A stretch of DNA of 64,000 nt, from assembly GCA_020638135.1 (NCBI GenBank), contig JACKJE010000008.1:71207-135206 (forward strand), read 5' to 3'. The position numbers and the translations under genes are program-made. Positions 60,057-64,000 of the stretch are shown here, piece after piece; positions within the stretch are counted from its first letter, which is position 1, and every line of letters begins with the position of its first letter. The notes below the pieces were generated by a model. The model did not search any database. It was not told the DNA's origin and worked only from the letters and a program-made list of their open reading frames with translations. The stretch comes from Methylobacteriaceae bacterium. Its GTDB lineage: Bacteria > Pseudomonadota > Alphaproteobacteria > Rhizobiales > Beijerinckiaceae.

Positions 60057-60566
60057 TCAGGCCGCGCTCTCCGAGCCAACGAGCGTGAAGCCCCGCGCCG
60101 CACGCTCTTCGGCGTCGGGCGTCTGCCAGATCGTCTCGATGAAATCGAACATCGGCCGCGTGACCTCGAAGGCGAAGCCGCTGTCGCGCGCCGCGTTTCG
60201 TGCGGCAACGCGCGCCCACCGGGTTTCAGCCGGCGCCGCGATATAATGGAAACGCGTCGAAAGGCCCCGTCTTGCGGCTTCGGCGCGCGCCTGGTCCCGC
60301 GAGGCGCGCGTGAGCAGTCCCGTGTCGAACACCGACGGCACGCCCAATGTTTGCACCCTGCCGGCGACGTCCCACATCTGCCGGCGGGCGCGTTCGACAC
60401 GCTCGTTCATTGCCGCGAAGCTCGCGCCCTTCAGGTCGGGCGCGAACAGACCCTGCATCCACTCGTCGATGGAAAAGGGCAGGGCGCTCTGCTCGGCGGC
60501 GAGCGCGCGGGCATAGGTCGTCTTGCCGGCGCCCGTCGAGCCGATGATGAAGTGAATGTCGGTCAT
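60057..60566 (-). CDS. P-loop kinase-like ATPase
   Basis: A 169-residue AAA_33/zeta-toxin-like small kinase. The Walker A motif FIIGSTGAGKTTYARAL is followed by PFSIDEWMQGLF and VFDTGLLTRASRDQARAEA, then RFHYIAAPAETRWARVAARN, the usual layout of small-molecule or sugar kinases. It overlaps the stop of the DUF2239 gene by four bases and is translated with it. Substrate unknown. Confidence 0.82.
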   Translation of the reverse strand: MTDIHFIIGSTGAGKTTYARALAAEQSALPFSIDEWMQGLFAPDLKGASFAAMNERVERARRQMWDVAGRVQTLGVPSVFDTGLLTRASRDQARAEAARRGLSTRFHYIAAPAETRWARVAARNAARDSGFAFEVTRPMFDFIETIWQTPDAEERAARGFTLVGSESAA

Positions 60567-61135
60567 GGCGTCGTCCCCGGTTGGACGAAGGCCGGTTGCG
60601 CCAGCGCCAGCGCGTGAGCGCGAATGTCCTGCGGCCAGATGGCGAGCCGCGCTGCGAAGGTCTCGCCGTCGCGCGCAAACAGGGCACGCGCCGCCTCCTC
60701 GAAGTCGGGCAGGTCGCCGCCGATCGCGTGCATGAACTTGTAGGCCGCCTCCTGCGCGCGCCGCGCTTCCTGACGCGGGTCACGGGTCGCGGCCTCCACG
60801 AGTTTGCGCAGCGCGATCGAGGCGCCGCCCGGCTGCGCGCGAAGCCAGTCCCAGTGCCGCGGCAGCAATGTCACCTCATGCGCAACCACGCCGAGCTTCG
60901 GCCGTCCGCGGCCGCGTGTAGCTTCGGGAGCGAACATCTGCTCGGCGCGCGCAGCGGCTTCGTCGGCGGAGCCGCGCAGGTCGAGGTCCAGCGGCGCGCT
61001 GGTCGCGGCGTCGAAGATCAGAAGCGCCGCCGCGTCGCCCTGGGCGGCGTGGGCCGCGCGGGCTATGGCGGCGGCGGGGCCACGGGCGATCAGGCTGTGG
61101 CCGACAAAGGCCACGAATATCGACTGGGTTGTCAT
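60563..61135 (-). CDS. DUF2239 family protein
   Basis: The protein (190 residues) belongs to DUF2239, a family of unknown role in proteobacteria. Recognised blocks are FVAFVGHSLIARGPAAAIAR, ALLIFDAATSAPLDLDLRG, GRGRPKLGVVAHEVTLLPRH and REARRAQEAAYKFMHAIGGD. It may be DNA- or regulator-associated. It is transcribed with the P-loop kinase from an apparently leaderless promoter with operator-like repeats. xseA is divergent. Confidence 0.85.
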   Translation of the reverse strand: MTTQSIFVAFVGHSLIARGPAAAIARAAHAAQGDAAALLIFDAATSAPLDLDLRGSADEAAARAEQMFAPEATRGRGRPKLGVVAHEVTLLPRHWDWLRAQPGGASIALRKLVEAATRDPRQEARRAQEAAYKFMHAIGGDLPDFEEAARALFARDGETFAARLAIWPQDIRAHALALAQPAFVQPGTTP

Positions 61136-61141
61136 GGGGAA

Positions 61142-61188
61142 TTTATATCAGGATAAAAATATCAGTCAATATGATCCGGATAAAAATA
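61142..61188 (-). promoter_or_regulatory. Sigma-70-type promoter with two direct repeats for the DUF2239 operon
   Basis: On the minus strand TTGACT (61164-61169), a 16-base spacer and TATAAA (61142-61147) end six bases before the ATG at 61135, so the transcript should start at or next to the start codon. Two copies of TATTTTTATCC(G/T)GAT lie at 61174-61188 (upstream of -35) and 61147-61161 (inside the promoter), centre to centre 27 bases apart. This looks like a repressor-controlled promoter. Confidence 0.6.
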
Positions 61189-61228
61189 GCGTGTGGCGGT
61201 CGCCCGCCCCCTCGGCCATAATGGCGCG

Positions 61229-62797
61229 ATGGCTGAATCGCCTGCCGGCAACGCTCCCGAACTCTCCGTCTCCGAACTCGCCGCCGCGCTGAAGCGCACG
61301 GTCGAGGATCGATTCGGCCTCGTGCGTGTGCGCGGCGAGATTTCGAACTACCGCGGCCAGCATTCCTCAGGCCACGCCTATTTCAGCCTGAAGGACCAGA
61401 ACGCCCGCCTCGACGCGGTCGTCTGGAAGGGCGTCTTTTCGCGGCTGCGGACCAAGCCGGAGGAGGGGCTCGAGGTCATCGCGACCGGCAAGCTCACGAC
61501 CTTTCCGGGCAAGTCCTCCTACCAGATCGTCATCGAAGCGATCGAACCGGCCGGTGTTGGCGCGTTGCTCGCCCAGCTCGAGGAGCGCCGCAAGCGGCTC
61601 GCCGCCGAAGGCCTGTTCGACGCCGCGCGAAAACAGCTTCTGCCTTTTCTGCCCCGGACGATCGGCGTCGTCACCTCGCCGACCGGCGCCGTCATCCGCG
61701 ACATTCTCCACCGCATCCGCGACCGCTTTCCGCGCGACGTGATCGTCTGGCCGGTGCGCGTGCAGGGCGAGACGGCGGCCGGCGAGGTCGCCGCCGCGAT
61801 TCGCGGCTTCAACGCTTTGCCCGAGGACGGGCCGATCCGCCGCCCGGACGTACTCATCGTCGCGCGCGGCGGCGGCTCTCTCGAAGACCTCTGGGCTTTT
61901 AACGAGGAGATCGTCGTCCGCGCGGCGGCCGAGAGCCTGATCCCGCTCGTCTCGGCGATCGGCCACGAGACCGATACGACGCTGATCGATCACGCCGCCG
62001 ACCTGCGCGCGCCGACGCCGACCGGCGCGGCCGAAAAGGTCGTGCCCGTGCGCGTCGATCTCCTGGCGCAACAGACCGAACTCGCCCGCCGCCTCGCCCA
62101 TGCGCAGACGCGGCTGATTGATACGCGCGCCAGCGAGTTGCGCGCGCTCGCCCGCGTGCTGCCGACGCCGGACGATATTCTGGGCGCCCGCCGCCAGTCG
62201 CTCGACGCGGCGGCCTCCAGCCTGCGCAAGGACATGCGCGATCTCGTCGCGCGCCGCAGGATCCGCCTCGATTCGCTCGCCCGCGTGCTCGCCGATCACT
62301 CGCCGCGCGCCGAACTCAACCAGCGGCGCGGCGAGTTCAATCGCGTGGCCGACCGGCTCGGTCTCGCTCGCCCCGCCGTCCTTGCCAAGCGCGCCGACGC
62401 GCTCGCGGACATGAGCCGACGTCTCGACCGCGCCATGGAAAATCGCATGGTCCGCGGCCGCGACCAGATCGCGCGGCGTCGCGAAGCGCTGGCCACATGG
62501 CACGGTCGGCTTGCGCCGGCCTTCGCGCGCCTGATCGCGCAGCGCCGCGACAAGCTCGCGACGCTCGAAAAGCTGCGCGCCTCGCTCGGCTACGAGAATG
62601 TTCTCGCGCGGGGGTTCGCGCTGGTGCGCGACGAAAATCGCAATCCCTTGCGATCGGCCGATGCGATTTCGCCTGGTCAGAGACTGATCCTGCAATTGTC
62701 GGACGGCGAAAGGCACGCGACCGCCGACGGCGATTCCGCTCCGAAGAAGCCGGCGCGTTCGGCCCGGCCGCCCGCCGGGCAGGGCTCGCTGTTCTGA
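61229..62797 (+). CDS. xseA: Exodeoxyribonuclease VII large subunit
   Basis: XseA is the catalytic subunit of the bidirectional single-strand exonuclease with XseB. The OB-fold start ELSVSELAAALKRTVEDRFG and VRVRGEISNYRGQHSSGHAY leads to the nuclease part PRTIGVVTSPTGAVIRDILH, VARGGGSLEDLWAFNEEIVV and SAIGHETDTTLIDHAADLRA, followed by a long coiled helical domain and a C-terminal basic tail. ATG 61229 gives the family start; length is 522 residues. Confidence 0.97.
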   Translation: MAESPAGNAPELSVSELAAALKRTVEDRFGLVRVRGEISNYRGQHSSGHAYFSLKDQNARLDAVVWKGVFSRLRTKPEEGLEVIATGKLTTFPGKSSYQIVIEAIEPAGVGALLAQLEERRKRLAAEGLFDAARKQLLPFLPRTIGVVTSPTGAVIRDILHRIRDRFPRDVIVWPVRVQGETAAGEVAAAIRGFNALPEDGPIRRPDVLIVARGGGSLEDLWAFNEEIVVRAAAESLIPLVSAIGHETDTTLIDHAADLRAPTPTGAAEKVVPVRVDLLAQQTELARRLAHAQTRLIDTRASELRALARVLPTPDDILGARRQSLDAAASSLRKDMRDLVARRRIRLDSLARVLADHSPRAELNQRRGEFNRVADRLGLARPAVLAKRADALADMSRRLDRAMENRMVRGRDQIARRREALATWHGRLAPAFARLIAQRRDKLATLEKLRASLGYENVLARGFALVRDENRNPLRSADAISPGQRLILQLSDGERHATADGDSAPKKPARSARPPAGQGSLF

Positions 62798-62884
62798 TTA
62801 TTGCGCGCGCACGCGATCCGTGCGCTATGCTGTTTCATCGGGCGCCGCAAGAAACGCCCGTCGCAGGGGAGAAGCGGCCGCACG

Positions 62885-63625
62885 ATGTTGATTGCGCTGA
62901 TGTCGGATATTCACGGCAATCGCGAGGCATTCGACGCCTGCCTCAATCATGCAAGGCGGCAGGGCGCCGAGCGATACATCATCCTCGGCGATCTCGTGGG
63001 CTATGGCGCGGACCCCTCTTATGTCGTCGATGTCGTGCGCGGCATGCAGGACAAGGGCGCTATCGTCCTGCTCGGCAATCACGACGAGGCGGTGACCGGC
63101 ACGCTCGGCGGCATGAACGAATATGCCCGCGCCTCGATCGAATGGACGCGCGGCAAGCTCGACATGGCGCAGAAACAATATCTGGCCGAATTGCCACGCA
63201 CGCATCGCGAGGGCGACACGCTCTACACCCATTCCGAAGCGTCCAATCCGGCGGCCTGGATCTACGTCAACAATCCCGCGGTGGCAGAGCGCTCGATACG
63301 GTCATGCGACGCGCATGTCACGTTCTGCGGGCATGTGCACGTGCCGCAACTCTACAATATGGCCTCGATGAAACCTGCCGTTCTCTTCACCCCGCAGACC
63401 TCGATCGCCGTGCCGCTCTCGGCGTCGCGACGCTGGCTTGCCGTTCTTGGCTCCGTCGGCCAGCCGCGCGACCAGATTCCGACGGCGGCTTACGCGATGT
63501 ACGACGACGCGCGCCGCACAATCAGCTTCTGCCGCGCGCCCTATGACATCGAGCGCGCCGCGCAGAAGATCAAGAACGCCGGCCTGCCGGCCATCCTCTC
63601 GGCGCGACTGTTCGTAGGGCGCTGA
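62885..63625 (+). CDS. Metallophosphoesterase
   Basis: A calcineurin-like phosphoesterase of 246 residues. Metal motifs are clear: ALMSDIHGNREAF, ILGDLVGYG, LLGNHDEAV and FCGHVHVPQ. GGGGAGAAG lies before ATG 62885. The stop is two bases from the start of a protein kinase gene, which suggests that both work on the same phosphorylated target, but the protein could also act on nucleotides or other substrates. Confidence 0.9.
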   Translation: MLIALMSDIHGNREAFDACLNHARRQGAERYIILGDLVGYGADPSYVVDVVRGMQDKGAIVLLGNHDEAVTGTLGGMNEYARASIEWTRGKLDMAQKQYLAELPRTHREGDTLYTHSEASNPAAWIYVNNPAVAERSIRSCDAHVTFCGHVHVPQLYNMASMKPAVLFTPQTSIAVPLSASRRWLAVLGSVGQPRDQIPTAAYAMYDDARRTISFCRAPYDIERAAQKIKNAGLPAILSARLFVGR

Positions 63626-63627
63626 AG

Positions 63628-64000
63628 ATGGGTCGCGATGTTCTGAAGACGGGAACCTACGTCGACGGCTTTCTTATCGGCGAGAAGCTGCATGTCGGCG
63701 GCATGGCCTCGCTGTGGCGCGTGACGCGCGACGACATCGATTATCCCATCGTGCTCAAGACGCCGCTCATCCTCGACGGCGACGACGCCACCGCGATCGT
63801 CGGCTTCGAAATGGAGCAGATGATCCTGCCGCAGCTCTCCGGCCCGCATTCGCCGCGCTGTGTGGCGGTCGGCGATTTTTCGCGCCAGCCCTACCTCGTC
63901 ATGGAATATGTCGAGGGGACCTCGCTGTTGCCGGAATTCGAGAAGTCGCCGCTGCCGGTCGACCGCGTGCGCGACATCGGCGCGCGCGTCGCCACCGCGC
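63628..64000 (+). CDS. Serine/threonine protein kinase (partial, 3' end off window)
   Basis: An open frame without a stop runs from ATG 63628 to the window edge. It translates as a Hanks-type kinase N-lobe: LIGEKLHVGGMASLWRV (glycine-rich loop), IVLKTPLIL with the probable ATP-binding lysine, GFEMEQMILPQLSGP (helix C with the glutamate) and PYLVMEYVEGTSLL (hinge). Only about 124 residues are present, so the catalytic loop and other domains cannot be judged. It appears to be in one operon with the metallophosphoesterase. Confidence 0.85.
   Translation, partial: MGRDVLKTGTYVDGFLIGEKLHVGGMASLWRVTRDDIDYPIVLKTPLILDGDDATAIVGFEMEQMILPQLSGPHSPRCVAVGDFSRQPYLVMEYVEGTSLLPEFEKSPLPVDRVRDIGARVATA

Noticed and set aside
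1..64000. CRISPR array, tRNA, rRNA or prophage
   Set aside because: No regularly spaced repeats, cloverleaf sequences, rRNA stretches or phage structural genes were recognised.

Overview
The window is a high-GC alphaproteobacterial chromosome segment. The flagellar gene order is that of the order Hyphomicrobiales (Rhizobiales): motA-fliM-fliN-fliG-flhB, flgB-flgC-fliE-flgG-flgA-flgI-motE-flgH-fliL-fliP, flagellin, fliF, motB-motC-fliK, a transglycosylase, the FtcR/Rem regulator, then flgE-flgK-flgL-flaF-flbT-flgD-fliQ. MotC, MotE, FtcR, FlaF and FlbT, a perfect CtrA box and rhizobial-type palindromic repeats all point the same way. Family and genus cannot be decided from what is visible.

Layout. 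Positions 1-25112 hold a nearly continuous flagellar and motor cluster with many 4-base stop/start overlaps; flgF alone is divergent at the left edge, and flhA, fliR and fliI are not in the window. Positions 25097-29696 (minus strand) hold a branched-chain-amino-acid-type ABC transporter (LivF, LivG, a fused LivH-LivM, LivK). Positions 29930-38300 hold a catabolic cluster recognised as the reductive nicotinate route known from Eubacterium barkeri and indicated biochemically in Azorhizobium: a molybdenum hydroxylase (fused Fe-S/Mo subunit plus FAD subunit), 6-hydroxynicotinate reductase, enamidase, a MarR regulator, an ApbE-like UPF0280 protein and an AA_synth-family protein. Positions 38361-41766 hold a membrane protein, a BphA4-type flavoprotein reductase, a PilZ protein and an unknown anchored protein.

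Positions 41767-47189 are an accessory, repeat-rich stretch: an 18-bp perfect hairpin, palindromic elements bracketing a DUF559 nuclease-like gene in opposite orientation, a DUF169 gene, a RibD/DHFR-like gene, and a flavin reductase gene present twice (one intact, one frameshifted) around an IS1380-type transposase remnant and a flavoprotein remnant. Positions 47193-57518 hold an alpha/beta hydrolase and a four-gene tripartite RND efflux operon of MdtABC type with a NodT-type outer-membrane factor. From 57672 to the end come purD, a secreted LprI/DUF3298 protein, a P-loop kinase plus DUF2239 pair with a well-formed, apparently leaderless promoter, xseA, a metallophosphoesterase and the start of a serine/threonine protein kinase.

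The most interesting part is the nicotinate-type cluster. The UPF0280 gene overlaps the reductase gene by four bases and carries ApbE-like motifs. E. barkeri 6-hydroxynicotinate reductase is known to carry a covalently bound flavin, so UPF0280 is a good candidate for the missing flavin transferase. Similar -35/-10/operator-like sequences precede the reductase gene and the dehydrogenase genes, suggesting one MarR-controlled regulon.
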